Shown: positions 16,023 through 26,867, counted from the first letter of the stretch. The stretch is DNA of 34,005 bases from Nitrosomonadales bacterium (GCA_009886095.1 VFJL01000077.1:1-34005), one strand, 5' to 3'. Made by a program: numbers and translations. The notes: generated by a model from the sequence alone, not told the origin.

Positions 16023-17456
16023 ATGAGCAACGGTAAGAAAATGATTCAAAAATTTATTCTGGTGATATTGTTCGGGCTGTCTTCTGTTGTTTCCGCACAG
16101 ACCAGAGAATTGCCAGACTTCACCGATCTGGTTGAAAAGCAAGGTGCTGCGGTAGTAAATATCAGCACTATCCAGACTCGAAGTATACTCACTAACCGGT
16201 CTTCCCCAAGGATTCCAAATATTCCGGAGGATGATCCATTCTTTGAATTCTTCCGCCGGCACATGCCGCCAAATACTGCTCCTCATGAATTTGAATCCAG
16301 ATCACTAGGCTCCGGTTTTGTTATCAGCACAGATGGCTATATCATGACTAACTCACATGTAATTGAGTCTGCCGATGAAATTACCGTTAGACTCACCGAC
16401 AAGCGCGAATTCCGCGCTAAAGTAATTGGTATCGACCGCAGAACTGATATAGCTCTTCTAAAGATTGAAGCCAGTGGTTTACCTAAAGTGACTCAAGGTG
16501 ACCCCAACAAACTCAAGGTTGGCGAATGGGTGGTGGCGATTGGCTCACCATTCGGCTTTGATAGCAGTGTGACTGCTGGTATCGTCAGCGCCAAAGGACG
16601 TTTACTGGCACAGGAAAATTTTGTGCCCTTCATTCAAACAGATGTGGCTATCAATCCCGGAAATTCCGGGGGGCCGTTGTTTAACATGAAGGGCGAAGTA
16701 GTAGGTATCAACTCACAGATTTACGGCCGTACTGGTGGTTTTATGGGATTGTCATTTTCCATCCCCATCGATGTAGCTACCGAAATCTCCAATCAGTTAA
16801 TAGCCAGTGGCAAGGTAAGTCGTGGCAGAATTGGCGTGCTGATTCAGGAAGTAACCAAGGAATTAGCCGAGTCCTTCGGCCTGACCAAACCCAGCGGGGC
16901 ACTGGTGACCACAGTGCAAAAAAGTGGCCCTGCGGAGAAAGCAGGCATAGAAGCAAGGGATGTGATTCTAAAATTTAATGATATAACCATAACTACCTCC
17001 AGTGACCTGCCACGTATTGTAAGCGTCACTAAACCGGGATCCAAGGTGCCCATACAGGTGTGGCGTAATGGTTCCATCAAAGAAATAACCGTGACGGTAG
17101 ACGAAATTCCATCGGATGAAAAGGCTGCCAATCACGGCAGTAAACAGGGCAAGACACTTGCAGTATTCAACCGCATTGGGCTTGCGCTCAGCGAACTTAA
17201 CGCTGAGCAGAAAAAACAACTGGAGATAGACAACGGACTACTGGTGGAAGACATGCAGTCAGGTATTGCCAGTCGTGCTGGAATACGCCCTGGTGATGTA
17301 ATCCTTGGCATTAATAATCAGAGTGTAAAAACAATTGAGCAATTCAACCAGTTACTGGGAAAAGTAGAAAAAGGGCGCAATACTGCACTGCTAGTACAGC
17401 GTGACGGCATCACCACCTTCATTACGATGAAACTCAATGACAGCGACAACAAGTAA
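16023..17456 (+). CDS. Periplasmic serine endoprotease of the HtrA/DegP (MucD) type
   Basis: This protein degrades or refolds damaged envelope proteins in the periplasm. It has 477 residues from ATG 16023, or 471 from ATG 16041, which has a GGTAAG stretch just upstream. The signal peptide is about residues 7-25 with probable cleavage after 'VVSA'. The trypsin-like domain has the triad His112 ('TNSHVIE'), Asp142 ('RRTDIAL') and Ser215 ('NPGNSGGPL'). Two PDZ domains follow (about 270-365 and 380-470). This is the MucD/DegP-like two-PDZ layout. Its last 20 nt overlap the glutaredoxin-like gene. Confidence 0.94.
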   Translation: MSNGKKMIQKFILVILFGLSSVVSAQTRELPDFTDLVEKQGAAVVNISTIQTRSILTNRSSPRIPNIPEDDPFFEFFRRHMPPNTAPHEFESRSLGSGFVISTDGYIMTNSHVIESADEITVRLTDKREFRAKVIGIDRRTDIALLKIEASGLPKVTQGDPNKLKVGEWVVAIGSPFGFDSSVTAGIVSAKGRLLAQENFVPFIQTDVAINPGNSGGPLFNMKGEVVGINSQIYGRTGGFMGLSFSIPIDVATEISNQLIASGKVSRGRIGVLIQEVTKELAESFGLTKPSGALVTTVQKSGPAEKAGIEARDVILKFNDITITTSSDLPRIVSVTKPGSKVPIQVWRNGSIKEITVTVDEIPSDEKAANHGSKQGKTLAVFNRIGLALSELNAEQKKQLEIDNGLLVEDMQSGIASRAGIRPGDVILGINNQSVKTIEQFNQLLGKVEKGRNTALLVQRDGITTFITMKLNDSDNK

Positions 17457-17715
17457 CCCGGCCATACCGGAGTCCGCCGTCCTGGTTGTATATGGCCGCG
17501 AGTGCTGCCATCTGTGCGAGGACATGATCGCTATGCTATATAAATTGCAGGTGCAGACTCCCTTCCGGATCGAAGTGAAGGATGTAGACAGCGATGTCGA
17601 GCTGGCGACACGTTATGGCGAGCGAATTCCGGTGCTGGTGGCAGATGGGGAAGAAATCTGCCATTACCACCTTGACCATGCCGCGCTAGATGCATATTTC
17701 GCCAAAATTCGCTAG
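17437..17715 (+). CDS. Glutaredoxin-like (DUF836-type) thiol protein
   Basis: This is a 92-residue thioredoxin-fold protein. The redox motif is 'CHLC' (in 'GRECCHLCEDM'), preceded by a 'LVVYGRE' strand and followed by 'RIPVLVADGEEI', where the cis-Pro (Ile-Pro-Val) and the C-terminal helix match small glutaredoxin-like proteins. The ATG at 17437 overlaps the protease gene by 20 nt in another frame, implying translational coupling. No signal peptide is present, so it is cytoplasmic. The same order, protease then glutaredoxin-like gene then lepA, appears to be a lineage pattern, though I cannot confirm this here. Confidence 0.85.
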   Translation: MTATTSNPAIPESAVLVVYGRECCHLCEDMIAMLYKLQVQTPFRIEVKDVDSDVELATRYGERIPVLVADGEEICHYHLDHAALDAYFAKIR

Positions 17716-17718
17716 AAT
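17713..17718 (+). promoter_or_regulatory. Candidate -10 element of the lepA promoter
   Basis: TAGAAT overlaps the stop codon of the glutaredoxin-like gene and is followed by the GC-rich discriminator GCGCAC. The block GCTAGAATGCGCAC (17711-17724) differs at only two positions from that before rimP. The -35 is weak. Confidence 0.42.
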
Positions 17719-17786
17719 GCGCACTTCTTGAGTAAACACAGTAACCGAATTTTATCGACACTTGCGGGATCAAGCCAGAGACTCTC

Positions 17787-17815
17787 AAGAGGGCACAGCA
17801 TGTGCCCTCTTTTAT
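17787..17815 (+). terminator. Strong intrinsic terminator between the glutaredoxin-like gene and lepA
   Basis: An 11-bp perfect stem (17787-17797/17801-17811) with a 3-nt loop is followed by TTTATTTT. It lies about 70 nt downstream of the candidate lepA promoter and 60 nt before the lepA start, so it may be a leader attenuator as well as a terminator for the upstream genes. Confidence 0.75.
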
Positions 17816-17871
17816 TTTCCTTGGCGTAGCTCTCGACCACCATTTCCCTGATTATCGGCCTCTGACCCCTG

Positions 17872-19665
17872 ATGCAATACATCCGTAATTTCTCTATCAT
17901 CGCCCATATCGATCATGGCAAATCTACTTTGGCAGATCGTATTATTCAATTATGCGGCGGTCTCTCAGACCGGGAAATGGGAGCACAGGTACTTGATTCG
18001 ATGGATCTGGAACGGGAACGTGGAATTACCATCAAGGCGCAGACTGCTGCGCTGAAATATACATCGCACGACGGTAACACCTATTTACTGAATCTGATTG
18101 ACACTCCAGGTCACGTAGATTTTTCTTATGAAGTGTCACGCTCTCTAGCGGCCTGTGAAGGTGCACTACTGGTGGTTGATGCCTCACAAGGCGTGGAAGC
18201 CCAGACTGTGGCCAATTGCTACACCGCGATCGAGCAAGGTGTAGAGGTGGTGCCAGTGTTGAATAAGATTGACCTGCCTGCAGCTGAACCAGAACGCGTA
18301 ATTGAGGAGATAGAAGACATTATTGGTATAGATGCTCAAGATGCCCTGCGTGCCAGCGCCAAGACTGGCGAAGGCGTACAGGACATCCTGGAAGCAGTGA
18401 TTGCACGTATTCCTGCACCGAGGGGAGACCCTGTCGCTCCATTAAAGGCCCTTATCATCGATTCATGGTTCGATAATTATGTCGGTGTAGTGATGCTGGT
18501 GCGGGTGGTAGATGGAGTGCTTAGACCGAAGGATAGAATCCTGCTCATGGCCAGCAAAGCCGTTCACTTATGCGAACAAGTCGGCGTATTCACACCCAAA
18601 TCCAAGCCTCGGGAATCGTTAAGTGCCGGCGAAGTCGGCTTTATTATTTCCGGTATCAAGGAATTGAAATCCGCTAAGGTAGGCGACACTGTGACTCTGG
18701 TAGATCGTCCTGCTATCCGACCGCTACTCGGCTTCAAAGAAATTAAACCACAAGTTTTTGCCGGACTTTATCCGATTGAATCCAACCAGTACGACGCTTT
18801 ACGTGATGCGCTGGAGAAATTGAAGCTCAATGACTCCTCATTACACTACGAGCCAGAAACATCCCAGGCGCTGGGTTTTGGTTTCCGTTGCGGGTTTCTC
18901 GGTCTGTTGCATCTGGATATCGTGCAAGAACGGCTGGAACGGGAATACGATATGGATCTCATCACCACTGCGCCGACGGTGGTGTATCAGCTAGCGATGC
19001 GCGATGGTACGGTGACTGAAATTGAGAACCCGTCAAGAATGCCGGATCCCTCAAAGATAGAGGAGATCCGAGAACCAATTATTACCGCTACCATACTTGT
19101 TCCGCAAGAATATGTCGGCTCAGTTATTACGCTTTGTATCAGCAAACGCGGGTTGCAGAAAAACATACAATACATGGGCAGGCAGGTGATGCTTACTTAC
19201 GAGATGCCGCTCAATGAAGTAGTCATGGATTTTTTCGATAAACTAAAATCCACCAGTCGCGGCTATGCCTCGTTGGATTATGAGTTCAAGGAATTTCGCG
19301 CTTCCGATCTGGTAAAGCTGGATATACTCATCAACGGCGAAAAAGTGGACGCACTGTCGCTGATCGTGCACCGAACCAACAGCCAGTACCGCGGGCGGGC
19401 GCTGGCGCAGAAGATGCGTGAATTGATCCCACGGCAGATGTTCGATATCGCAGTTCAGGCTGCCATTGGCGCACACATCATTGCCAGGGAAAGCATCAAG
19501 GCATTGCGCAAAAATGTACTCGCCAAGTGTTACGGTGGTGATATCAGTCGCAAGCGAAAACTACTGGAAAAACAGAAAGCGGGGAAAAAACGGATGAAAC
19601 AGGTAGGCAATGTGGAGATTCCACAGGAAGCATTTCTGGCGATTTTGCAGACGGGCGACAAATAG
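17872..19665 (+). CDS. lepA: Elongation factor 4 (LepA), ribosome-associated GTPase
   Basis: LepA is a translational GTPase related to EF-G that affects ribosome assembly and back-translocation. The 597-residue protein has '[13 protein letters not shown]' (G1, residues about 10-22), '[10 protein letters not shown]' (switch I), '[12 protein letters not shown]' (G3), 'NKIDLP' (G4) and 'SAKTGEG' (G5), then domain II, the EF-G-like domains III and V, and the LepA-specific C-terminal domain ('[19 protein letters not shown]', '[18 protein letters not shown]'). The length is typical. No clear ribosome-binding site precedes ATG 17872. First gene of the lepA-lepB unit. Confidence 0.97.
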   Translation: MQYIRNFSIIAHIDHGKSTLADRIIQLCGGLSDREMGAQVLDSMDLERERGITIKAQTAALKYTSHDGNTYLLNLIDTPGHVDFSYEVSRSLAACEGALLVVDASQGVEAQTVANCYTAIEQGVEVVPVLNKIDLPAAEPERVIEEIEDIIGIDAQDALRASAKTGEGVQDILEAVIARIPAPRGDPVAPLKALIIDSWFDNYVGVVMLVRVVDGVLRPKDRILLMASKAVHLCEQVGVFTPKSKPRESLSAGEVGFIISGIKELKSAKVGDTVTLVDRPAIRPLLGFKEIKPQVFAGLYPIESNQYDALRDALEKLKLNDSSLHYEPETSQALGFGFRCGFLGLLHLDIVQERLEREYDMDLITTAPTVVYQLAMRDGTVTEIENPSRMPDPSKIEEIREPIITATILVPQEYVGSVITLCISKRGLQKNIQYMGRQVMLTYEMPLNEVVMDFFDKLKSTSRGYASLDYEFKEFRASDLVKLDILINGEKVDALSLIVHRTNSQYRGRALAQKMRELIPRQMFDIAVQAAIGAHIIARESIKALRKNVLAKCYGGDISRKRKLLEKQKAGKKRMKQVGNVEIPQEAFLAILQTGDK

Positions 19666-19744
19666 TACAGCAAATATCTGGTGGTTAACATGGTTTCAGA
19701 CACTTCCACTATTTATAAGATATGGTTCACCTAAAGGATAGAGA

Positions 19745-20548
19745 ATGAATTTTCCTCTCATCATGCTGATTCTGCTGGTTGTCACTGGCGGTATCTGGCT
19801 GCTTGATCACTTCATGCTGCGACGCAACCGTGCGCCGGATACTCGCGAACCGTGGTGGGTCGAGTATCCCAAAAGCTTTTTCCCGGTGATCCTGATCGTA
19901 TTTGGCCTGCGTTCATTTTTGGTGGAACCTTTCAAGATCCCATCCGGCTCGATGATTCCGACTCTGCTGGTGGGAGATTTTATTCTGGTAAACAAATATA
20001 CCTATGGCATCAGACTGCCCGTCATCAATCTGAAGATAATGGAAGTAAATGAACCGAAGCGCGGGGAGGTAATGGTATTCCGTTACCCGGAGAACCCGTC
20101 AATGGATTACATCAAACGCATAGTTGGCCTGCCAGGTGACTCTATTACTTATCGCAATAAGCAATTGATCGTGAATGACATTCCAGTAAAAATGGAACCG
20201 GTGGGTGAGTACACTTATATTGAGTCCGGATTAAGTTATGTATACAACCAGAGACTTATAGAATCTCTAAATGAACGTGGTCATGCCATTATTATTAATC
20301 CAGATGTGCCTGGCCTGCAGATTTCCGGAGTACGCCAATTCCCGTTCCGGGAAAATTGTACCTATCATTCCTCTGAATTTACCTGTACGGTACCCGCCGG
20401 AAATTATTTCACGATGGGCGACAATCGTGATAGCAGCAGCGACAGTCGCTACTGGGGATTTGTCCCGGAGCGCAATATCGTCGGCAAGGCATTCATGATC
20501 TGGTGGAATTTTAGCGACTTCAAGCGAATTGGATTATCGATCGAGTAG
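19745..20548 (+). CDS. lepB: Signal peptidase I
   Basis: LepB removes signal peptides from exported proteins at the outer face of the inner membrane. The 267-residue protein has an N-terminal membrane helix (about 4-20), a polar loop, a second helix (about 45-60), then the catalytic dyad Ser69 ('IPSGSMIPT') and Lys124 ('YIKRIVGLPGD'), and the C-terminal 'MGDNRDSSSDSRYWG' box. AGGATAGAGA precedes ATG 19745. It lies 79 nt after lepA and is probably cotranscribed. The small membrane gene often found between lepB and rnc in Betaproteobacteria is absent. Confidence 0.96.
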   Translation: MNFPLIMLILLVVTGGIWLLDHFMLRRNRAPDTREPWWVEYPKSFFPVILIVFGLRSFLVEPFKIPSGSMIPTLLVGDFILVNKYTYGIRLPVINLKIMEVNEPKRGEVMVFRYPENPSMDYIKRIVGLPGDSITYRNKQLIVNDIPVKMEPVGEYTYIESGLSYVYNQRLIESLNERGHAIIINPDVPGLQISGVRQFPFRENCTYHSSEFTCTVPAGNYFTMGDNRDSSSDSRYWGFVPERNIVGKAFMIWWNFSDFKRIGLSIE

Positions 20549-20717
20549 CCTACTGCCTCTATCCTGGAGATAAAATTTCAGTATGCATGGAATACCGCAC
20601 CCTCAGAAAGAATCTGGTGGCGATTGCCCATATTTTCTTGTACATCGATTCCGACGCCAACAGTCACCAATAACAATGTGGCGGTCGTGGGCAAATAGTA
20701 TCTGGGCTTATTAAAAA

Positions 20718-21392
20718 ATGGACAGCGCCACACTTTGCCAGAAAATCAGTTATGCTTTTAATCAACCTGAATTATTGCGCCAGGCGCTAACCCACCGTAG
20801 CCATAGCTCTCCACACAATGAGCGGCTCGAATTTCTCGGTGACAGCGTCCTAAACTGTGCAGTTGCCGGATTGATATTCAGGCACTTTCCAAATCTTCCC
20901 GAAGGCGAGTTGTCTCGACTTCGTGCCAGTTTGGTCAATCAGCAGGCATTGTTTGAGTTAGCGCAAACACTTAATCTGGGAGAGCAAATCAGACTTGGCG
21001 AGGGAGAGCTTAAAAGCGGTGGGCATCGCCGCCCCTCAATTCTTGCAGATACACTGGAAGCCGTGCTGGGCGCGACTTATCTCGATGGAGGGTTTGCACA
21101 GGCGGAAAAAGTTGTTGCCACGCTTTTTATGCCGCTGCTGCATCAGTTGAATCCACAGACCCTTGATAAGGATCCAAAGACCCTATTGCAGGAATACCTG
21201 CAAAGCCGAAAACTGGGGTTGCCACAATACTCCGTTGTCGCCACCAGCGGCGAAGCCCACCAGCAACAATTTCTGGTGGAATGCATTATTGCTAAACTTA
21301 ATATTCGTGCTGTTGGGGAGGGTGCCAGTCGCCGCAGTGCTGAACAGGGAGCGGCGAAACAAGCATATGAACAAGCACACTCAGGTAGTTGA
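20718..21392 (+). CDS. rnc: Ribonuclease III
   Basis: RNase III cleaves double-stranded RNA in rRNA precursors and mRNAs. The 224-residue protein has the signature '[13 protein letters not shown]' (residues about 33-45) with metal-binding Glu and Asp, '[16 protein letters not shown]' with the second acidic pair, and a C-terminal dsRNA-binding domain (about 150-222, with '[17 protein letters not shown]'). ATG 20718 lacks a good ribosome-binding site. It is followed 72 nt later by era, the usual pairing for rRNA maturation. Confidence 0.96.
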   Translation: MDSATLCQKISYAFNQPELLRQALTHRSHSSPHNERLEFLGDSVLNCAVAGLIFRHFPNLPEGELSRLRASLVNQQALFELAQTLNLGEQIRLGEGELKSGGHRRPSILADTLEAVLGATYLDGGFAQAEKVVATLFMPLLHQLNPQTLDKDPKTLLQEYLQSRKLGLPQYSVVATSGEAHQQQFLVECIIAKLNIRAVGEGASRRSAEQGAAKQAYEQAHSGS

Positions 21393-21464
21393 AAAATGGC
21401 AAAAATGGAAACCTCCAATTCTTCTGGTGGTAGGCTCTGTATCCCCCTCTGAACATTTCGCAAG

Positions 21465-22358
21465 ATGACAGCTAACCTCAACTATCGCACCGGCTACATC
21501 GCCATCATCGGGCGTCCCAACGTCGGAAAATCTACGCTGCTTAATCATCTGGTCGGACAGAAGGTCAGCATCACTTCAAAAAAAGCGCAGACTACCCGCC
21601 ACCGTATCAATGGTATTTTAACCGACGAGCAATCCCAGTTTATTTTTGTCGATACGCCCGGCTTTCAGACTCAGCACACGAATCGGTTGAACAGCATGAT
21701 GAATCGTACTGTCACCCAAAGTATGCGGGATGTAGATGTAGTGATATTCGTGATTGAAGCGACCCACTTCGATGAGCGCGACAGGTTGGTGCTGAGGCTC
21801 TTACCTGTCGATAGGCCGGTAATTCTCGTTATCAACAAAATAGACCAGTTGACCGATAAATCACGGCTGCTTCCTTTTCTGGAAAAAATGTCCAAGGAGT
21901 TTGCCTTTGCAGCAATGGTGCCGGTAAGCGCGCAGGAGGGGATACAACTACCGGAATTAGTACACACAATCCGGCCATATCTGCCGGAGAATCCCCCATT
22001 ATTCAGCAAAGATGAGGCCACTGATCGTAGCGAACGATTCATCGCTGCAGAATTGATACGTGAGAAACTGTTTCGCCTGACAGGTGAAGAGATCCCTTAC
22101 TCTGCCAGTATCACCATAGTCCAATTCGCAACCGAAGATGGTCTGCGTAAAATTCATGCTTGCATCATCGTGGATAGAGCTAATCAGAAGGCTATTATCA
22201 TTGGTAAAAGTGGTGAGAAACTCAAGGAAATCGCTACCCAGGCGCGTAAAGACATGGAAAAAATCTTCGGTGGTAAAGTGTACCTCGAGGTCTGGGTGAA
22301 AGTGAAAACCGGCTGGGCTGATGATGCGCAGATGTTGAAAAGTTTGGGCTATGGATAA
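21465..22358 (+). CDS. era: GTPase Era
   Basis: Era binds the 3' end of 16S rRNA and couples 30S assembly to growth. The 297-residue protein has '[12 protein letters not shown]' (G1), the '[12 protein letters not shown]' switch region, 'DTPGFQ' (G3), 'NKIDQL' (G4) and 'VSAQEG' (G5), then a C-terminal KH domain (about 215-290) with '[18 protein letters not shown]' containing the GXXG loop. The length is typical. rnc lies upstream and recO downstream; the 172-bp gap before recO holds no recognisable gene. Confidence 0.96.
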   Translation: MTANLNYRTGYIAIIGRPNVGKSTLLNHLVGQKVSITSKKAQTTRHRINGILTDEQSQFIFVDTPGFQTQHTNRLNSMMNRTVTQSMRDVDVVIFVIEATHFDERDRLVLRLLPVDRPVILVINKIDQLTDKSRLLPFLEKMSKEFAFAAMVPVSAQEGIQLPELVHTIRPYLPENPPLFSKDEATDRSERFIAAELIREKLFRLTGEEIPYSASITIVQFATEDGLRKIHACIIVDRANQKAIIIGKSGEKLKEIATQARKDMEKIFGGKVYLEVWVKVKTGWADDAQMLKSLGYG

Positions 22359-22530
22359 CCCCTGAAGATCGAATACTACGGATTAACTTCAAAACACCTG
22401 TAAAAATTAGAATTTCGTCATAATTCTTCGTTACTCACAAAAAATATTTCCTTACGTATCGATCATATGCCACGTCTACATTTTTTGTTTCCGCCTTGTC
22501 TTGTTTAAAGACGCCCTTTAGATAAGACTC

Positions 22531-23259
22531 ATGATTGTAGAAAAACACCGGCAAGACGCTCAGCCAGCTTTTGTGATGCACACCTACCCCTACCTGGAAA
22601 CCAGTCTCGTGATAGAGACCTTCACCCTCAATTTCGGGCGCGTACCACTGGTAGCAAAGGGGGCAAGGCGCCCAAGATCAGCGCTCAGAGGATTATTGCT
22701 AGCGTTTCAGCCGCTGCAACTTTCCTGGGCAGGAAAATCGGAATTACGTACTCTGCACAAAGTGGAATGGCAGGGAGGCCAGCCATTTTTGCAGGGAACG
22801 AGCCTGATCTGTGGGTTTTACCTGAATGAACTGTTGGTGCGACTGCTACATCGTGACGATCCTCATGAACAATTGTTCGTGTATTACCAGGAAACACTGG
22901 CAGCATTAGGTACCCAAAAAGATTACACTCCCATATTGCGGCACTTCGAGCAACGCATGTTGCAGGAACTCGGTTATGCCATGACACTCAATCATGAGGT
23001 TACATCGGGCAGACCGCTAAACCCGGATAAAGAATATCGCTATGAAATTGAGCGCGGACCCGTGGCACTGGATGGAAACGATGATAGCTACGGCATGCAA
23101 CTGCGTGGAAAAACTTTACTGGACATGGAGAAAGACGATTATTCCGATGCCGTTACTCGGCAACAGAGCAAGGCGCTGATGCGTTATATCCTTAATCATT
23201 ATCTTGATGATCAACCGCTGCACACACGGCAATTACTAAAAGATTTGCAACAACTATGA
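22531..23259 (+). CDS. recO: DNA repair protein RecO
   Basis: RecO works with RecR to load RecA on SSB-coated DNA in gap repair. The 242-residue protein has an N-terminal OB fold (about 12-85, '[27 protein letters not shown]' region) with the '[22 protein letters not shown]' segment, and a helical C-terminal domain containing '[20 protein letters not shown]', as in the family. No zinc-finger cysteines are evident, as is usual for proteobacterial RecO. Its TGA stop overlaps the pdxJ ATG (ATGA), suggesting translational coupling. Confidence 0.94.
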   Translation: MIVEKHRQDAQPAFVMHTYPYLETSLVIETFTLNFGRVPLVAKGARRPRSALRGLLLAFQPLQLSWAGKSELRTLHKVEWQGGQPFLQGTSLICGFYLNELLVRLLHRDDPHEQLFVYYQETLAALGTQKDYTPILRHFEQRMLQELGYAMTLNHEVTSGRPLNPDKEYRYEIERGPVALDGNDDSYGMQLRGKTLLDMEKDDYSDAVTRQQSKALMRYILNHYLDDQPLHTRQLLKDLQQL

Positions 23260-23981
23260 TCGAACTGGGCATTAACATCGACCACGTTGCCACTTTGCGC
23301 CAAGCGCGCGGCACAACCTACCCCAGTCCAGTAGAAGCGGCGTTGATTGCAGAATCCGCTGGGGCAGATGCAATTACTCTGCACTTGCGCGAGGACCGCC
23401 GCCATATTCAGGATGATGATGTAGAGATTCTGCGTAAGCTGCTTAAAATCCGTATGAATCTGGAAAGTGCAGTGACTGACGAGATGATAACTTTTGCATT
23501 ACGCATCAGGCCTCAGGATGTTTGTCTGGTACCAGAACGACGTGAGGAGTTGACCACTGAAGGCGGCCTTGATGTGGTACGGCATTTCGAGCAGGTGAAA
23601 TGTGCCTATGACAGATTGGCTGAAGCCGGTATCCGTGTATCGCTGTTCATCGACGCAGATCACGCGCAGATTGATGCGGCGGTAAAAACCGGTGCGCCGG
23701 CGATCGAAATTCACACGGGGCACTATGCTGATGCGTGCACTGCCAGCGAACAACAGAGCGAACTGGAGCGGATCCGTGCTGCGGTTATCACCGGCATCAA
23801 TCAAGGGTTGAAAGTCAACGCGGGACATGGATTACATTATCATAATGTCCAATCTATCGCGGCGATATCTGACATATCCGAATTGAATATCGGCCATGCT
23901 ATCGTGGCCCGTGCCGTATTTACTGGCTTTGAACAGGCAGTACGGGAAATGAAAACATTGATACTGGAAACACGCAAATGA
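23256..23981 (+). CDS. pdxJ: Pyridoxine 5'-phosphate synthase
   Basis: PdxJ condenses 1-deoxyxylulose 5-phosphate with 3-amino-2-oxopropyl phosphate to give pyridoxine 5'-phosphate, the last ring-closing step of the DXP-dependent vitamin B6 pathway. The 241-residue TIM barrel has '[17 protein letters not shown]', '[17 protein letters not shown]', '[10 protein letters not shown]', '[17 protein letters not shown]', 'SLFIDAD', 'IEIHTGHYA' and '[11 protein letters not shown]', all classic for the family. It overlaps recO and acpS by 4 nt on either side. Confidence 0.97.
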   Translation: MIELGINIDHVATLRQARGTTYPSPVEAALIAESAGADAITLHLREDRRHIQDDDVEILRKLLKIRMNLESAVTDEMITFALRIRPQDVCLVPERREELTTEGGLDVVRHFEQVKCAYDRLAEAGIRVSLFIDADHAQIDAAVKTGAPAIEIHTGHYADACTASEQQSELERIRAAVITGINQGLKVNAGHGLHYHNVQSIAAISDISELNIGHAIVARAVFTGFEQAVREMKTLILETRK

Positions 23982-24355
23982 TTTATGGAATCGGTACTGA
24001 TCTGGTTGAGCCTTCGCGCATTGCACAGCTACTGGAAAAATATGGCGAACGCTTTGCTAAACGACTTCTGGCGGATAGCGAATGGTCCGAATATCTCGTT
24101 AGCGGTCAACCGGTGATGTTCCTGGCCAAGCGCTTTGCCGCCAAGGAGGCGCTTTCTAAAGCTATCGGCACTGGCCTTCGCTATCCTGTGAGCTTGAGCC
24201 ACATCAGCATAACTCATGACCAACGAGGAAAACCATATTTTGAATTTCACCCTGATCTGAATACCCTGGTCAGGAATGAAGGTATCACCAGCCATCATCT
24301 TTCCATCAGCGATGAGCTGAATCTTGCCTGCGCTTTCGTTATCTTGGAAAAATGA
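23978..24355 (+). CDS. acpS: Holo-[acyl-carrier-protein] synthase
   Basis: AcpS transfers 4'-phosphopantetheine from CoA to apo-ACP. The 125-residue protein has 'YGIGTDLVE' (metal-binding Asp near residue 8) and '[19 protein letters not shown]' (metal-binding Glu), the two signature motifs. The ATG overlaps the pdxJ stop (ATGA) and its stop overlaps nagZ, so four genes from recO to nagZ are chained by 4-nt overlaps. Confidence 0.96.
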   Translation: MIYGIGTDLVEPSRIAQLLEKYGERFAKRLLADSEWSEYLVSGQPVMFLAKRFAAKEALSKAIGTGLRYPVSLSHISITHDQRGKPYFEFHPDLNTLVRNEGITSHHLSISDELNLACAFVILEK

Positions 24356-25407
24356 GCATGTCACTCGGGCCCATTATGCTCGATGTCGAAAGTACGCAAC
24401 TTGCTGCCGATGACAGAAAAAGACTGCGGCATCCTCTGGTAGGCGGCGTAATTTTATTTAGCCGCAACTACTCATCATTGCGGCAACTGACTGAACTGAC
24501 TACTGAAATTCACTCACTGCGTAGCTCACCACTACTAATCGCAGTAGATCATGAAGGTGGCAGAGTACAGCGTTTCCGTGAAAATTTCACACGACTGCCC
24601 GCAATGCGCGAACTAGGCAAGATTTGGGATGAACACCCTGGTCGGGCGCGGCATCTAACACAACAGACAGGCTATGTGCTGGCAGCAGAGTTACGTGCTT
24701 GCGGCGTGGATTTGAGCTTTACTCCGGTACTCGACGTGGATTACGGGCAGAGTTGCATCATTGGTGATCGTGCTTTTCACCGCAAGCCACAGGCAATTAC
24801 TGATCTGGCTCACAGCCTGATGCTGGGATTGAAAGCTGGCGGTATGGCAGCAGTCGGCAAGCACTTCCCCGGCCATGGCTATATCAAAACAGATTCTCAC
24901 ATTGAAGTACCAGTGGATAACCGCACTTATGCCGATATCGAAATGGATGACCTGGTTCCATTCCGGAAAATGATCGATTTTAGCCTCGCTGGCATGATGC
25001 CAGCACACGTCATTTATCCTGGTGTAGATGCACGTCCTGCAGGCTTTTCTAAGATCTGGCTAAAAGAAATCCTGCGCGGTGAACTGGGGTTTGATGGCTG
25101 CATCTTCAGTGACGACTTGAGCATGGAAGGTGCAGCAGTCGCAGGAAATATCGTACAACGAGCAGAAGCTGCTTTCAGTGCTGGCTGTGATATGGCGCTA
25201 GTATGTAACAACCCGCAAGCGGCAGATGAGCTACTTGAGAAGTTACAATGGAATATCTCAGCCACTAGTCTTGTCCGTCTCGCCCGCATGCGTGGACGAC
25301 CTCATCCTGATACGACGGTAAAATTGCATGAAGATGCCCATTTCGTAAAAGCAGTGAAGGAAATCGGTGGGATCGGAATCAGCAGCGGCGAATTGCCGCT
25401 GGCATAG
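24352..25407 (+). CDS. nagZ: Beta-N-acetylhexosaminidase (cell-wall recycling)
   Basis: NagZ is a cytoplasmic GH3 glycosidase that removes GlcNAc from anhydromuropeptides during peptidoglycan recycling. The 351-residue TIM-barrel protein has '[12 protein letters not shown]', '[13 protein letters not shown]', '[16 protein letters not shown]' (the flexible loop with the catalytic His of the Asp-His dyad) and '[10 protein letters not shown]', in which the first Asp after Ser is the nucleophile. ATG 24352 overlaps acpS by 4 nt. The gap to the convergent cysS (80 bp) shows no strong terminator. Confidence 0.95.
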   Translation: MSMSLGPIMLDVESTQLAADDRKRLRHPLVGGVILFSRNYSSLRQLTELTTEIHSLRSSPLLIAVDHEGGRVQRFRENFTRLPAMRELGKIWDEHPGRARHLTQQTGYVLAAELRACGVDLSFTPVLDVDYGQSCIIGDRAFHRKPQAITDLAHSLMLGLKAGGMAAVGKHFPGHGYIKTDSHIEVPVDNRTYADIEMDDLVPFRKMIDFSLAGMMPAHVIYPGVDARPAGFSKIWLKEILRGELGFDGCIFSDDLSMEGAAVAGNIVQRAEAAFSAGCDMALVCNNPQAADELLEKLQWNISATSLVRLARMRGRPHPDTTVKLHEDAHFVKAVKEIGGIGISSGELPLA

Positions 25408-25487
25408 AGCAAGCTTCGGCTACAACTTGTCCAATCTGTTGAACCTGAGCTTCGTGGATAAACTCGGTATTGTGGAAACAAGAAAAC

Positions 25488-26867
25488 TCACTTCCGCCGC
25501 CAGGTAGTGCCTTGTGCATCATCTTCCAGAAGGATATCGGCATCGGATAGCTCCTTGCGGATACGATCGGCTTCAGTAAAATTCCTGGTAGTACGCGCAG
25601 CGAGGCGCTGTTGAATCATCTGTTCGATGTATTCCGGCGTGAATGTGGAATCTCCCACAACCGCTTTATTCTGCAAGTGTTGTTGCGGATCTCGTTGTAA
25701 CAGGCCCAACAAGCCACCCAGCGCTTTAAGCAACGCCGTATCCTGCTGTGACTTGGTTCTGTTGGTTTCATTGGCGAGCTCAAACAATACGGCGACAGCA
25801 TCAGGGGTATTAAAATCATCATTCATCGCTTCCATAAAACGCTGGGCATGGGGTTCGTTCCAGTTGATTGTAGCGGCAGCAGGAACTTCGTTTCCCTTTA
25901 ATGCGATGTAGAGACGATCAAGTGCATGTCTGGCATCTTCCAGATGCTGGTCGGAATAATTTAATGGACTGCGATAATGAGCGCGCAGGATGAAGAACCG
26001 CACCACCTCCGGTTGATAGCGAGCAAGCACCTCGCGCACCGTAAAAAAATTACCCAATGATTTGGACATTTTTTCATCATCGACACGCACGAAACCGTTG
26101 TGCATCCAATAATTGACGAAAGGATGGTCGTGTGCGCCTTCACTTTGCGCAATCTCATTTTCGTGGTGAGGAAACTGCAGATCTTGTCCACCACCATGTA
26201 TGTCGAAGTGCTCGCCAAGATAATGTTCGCTCATTGCCGAGCATTCGATATGCCAACCGGGGCGCCCCCCCCCCCAAGGCGAGTCCCACTGCGGCTCCCC
26301 AGGTTTGGCTGCTTTCCATAGCACGAAATCCAGTGGATCATTCTTATGCGGATCGATAATCACCCGCTCCCCGGCACGCAAATCATCGAGCGATTTTCCG
26401 GAAAGTTTTCCATAACCGGGAAATTTATGCACAGCATAATAAACGTCACCGTTGCTCGCAGCGTAGGCAATGCCTTTATCCACCAAGGTACGGATCATGA
26501 CAACCATGTTTTCCACGTAGCGGGTAGCACGCGGCTCATGTGAAGGAGGTGCCACAGCAAGTGCGGCGGCGTCTTCATCCATTGCCCGGATGAAGCGGTT
26601 GGTCAGCACTTCTATGGATTCATTATTTTCCTGCGCACGTTTGATGATTTTGTCATCAATATCAGTGATATTGCGCACATAAGTAACATCGAAACCACTT
26701 GTCTGAAGCCAGCGCACCGCCATGTCAAACACCACCATCACGCGCGCATGCCCCAAGTGACAATAGTCATATACTGTCATGCCACAGACATATATGCTGG
26801 CTTTACCGGGGATCAGCGGAACAAAGCTCTGTTTTGCCCTGGCGAGGGAATTATAGATCTTAAGCAT
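25488..26867 (-). CDS. cysS: Cysteinyl-tRNA synthetase
   Basis: This class I synthetase charges tRNA-Cys. The 459-residue protein has the zinc ligand Cys28 ('[17 protein letters not shown]', which also contains the HIGH-type motif as HLGH), 'WHIECSAM' with a second zinc Cys, '[17 protein letters not shown]' (zinc His and Glu), and '[11 protein letters not shown]' (KMSKS). A helical anticodon-binding region and the '[17 protein letters not shown]' C-terminal segment follow. ATG 26867 is used. The coding strand contains a run of eleven G at 26265-26275, in 'PWGGGRPGW', a position where relatives usually have WGXGRPGWH. The frame is intact as given. Confidence 0.96.
   Translation of the reverse strand: MLKIYNSLARAKQSFVPLIPGKASIYVCGMTVYDYCHLGHARVMVVFDMAVRWLQTSGFDVTYVRNITDIDDKIIKRAQENNESIEVLTNRFIRAMDEDAAALAVAPPSHEPRATRYVENMVVMIRTLVDKGIAYAASNGDVYYAVHKFPGYGKLSGKSLDDLRAGERVIIDPHKNDPLDFVLWKAAKPGEPQWDSPWGGGRPGWHIECSAMSEHYLGEHFDIHGGGQDLQFPHHENEIAQSEGAHDHPFVNYWMHNGFVRVDDEKMSKSLGNFFTVREVLARYQPEVVRFFILRAHYRSPLNYSDQHLEDARHALDRLYIALKGNEVPAAATINWNEPHAQRFMEAMNDDFNTPDAVAVLFELANETNRTKSQQDTALLKALGGLLGLLQRDPQQHLQNKAVVGDSTFTPEYIEQMIQQRLAARTTRNFTEADRIRKELSDADILLEDDAQGTTWRRK
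26265..26275 (-). repeat. Homopolymeric G11 tract within cysS
   Basis: Eleven C on the plus strand (eleven G in the coding strand) spell the end of a Trp codon and three Gly codons. Runs of this length are prone to slippage, and a one-base change would frameshift an essential gene. The neighbouring DNA is not otherwise repetitive. Confidence 0.9.
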
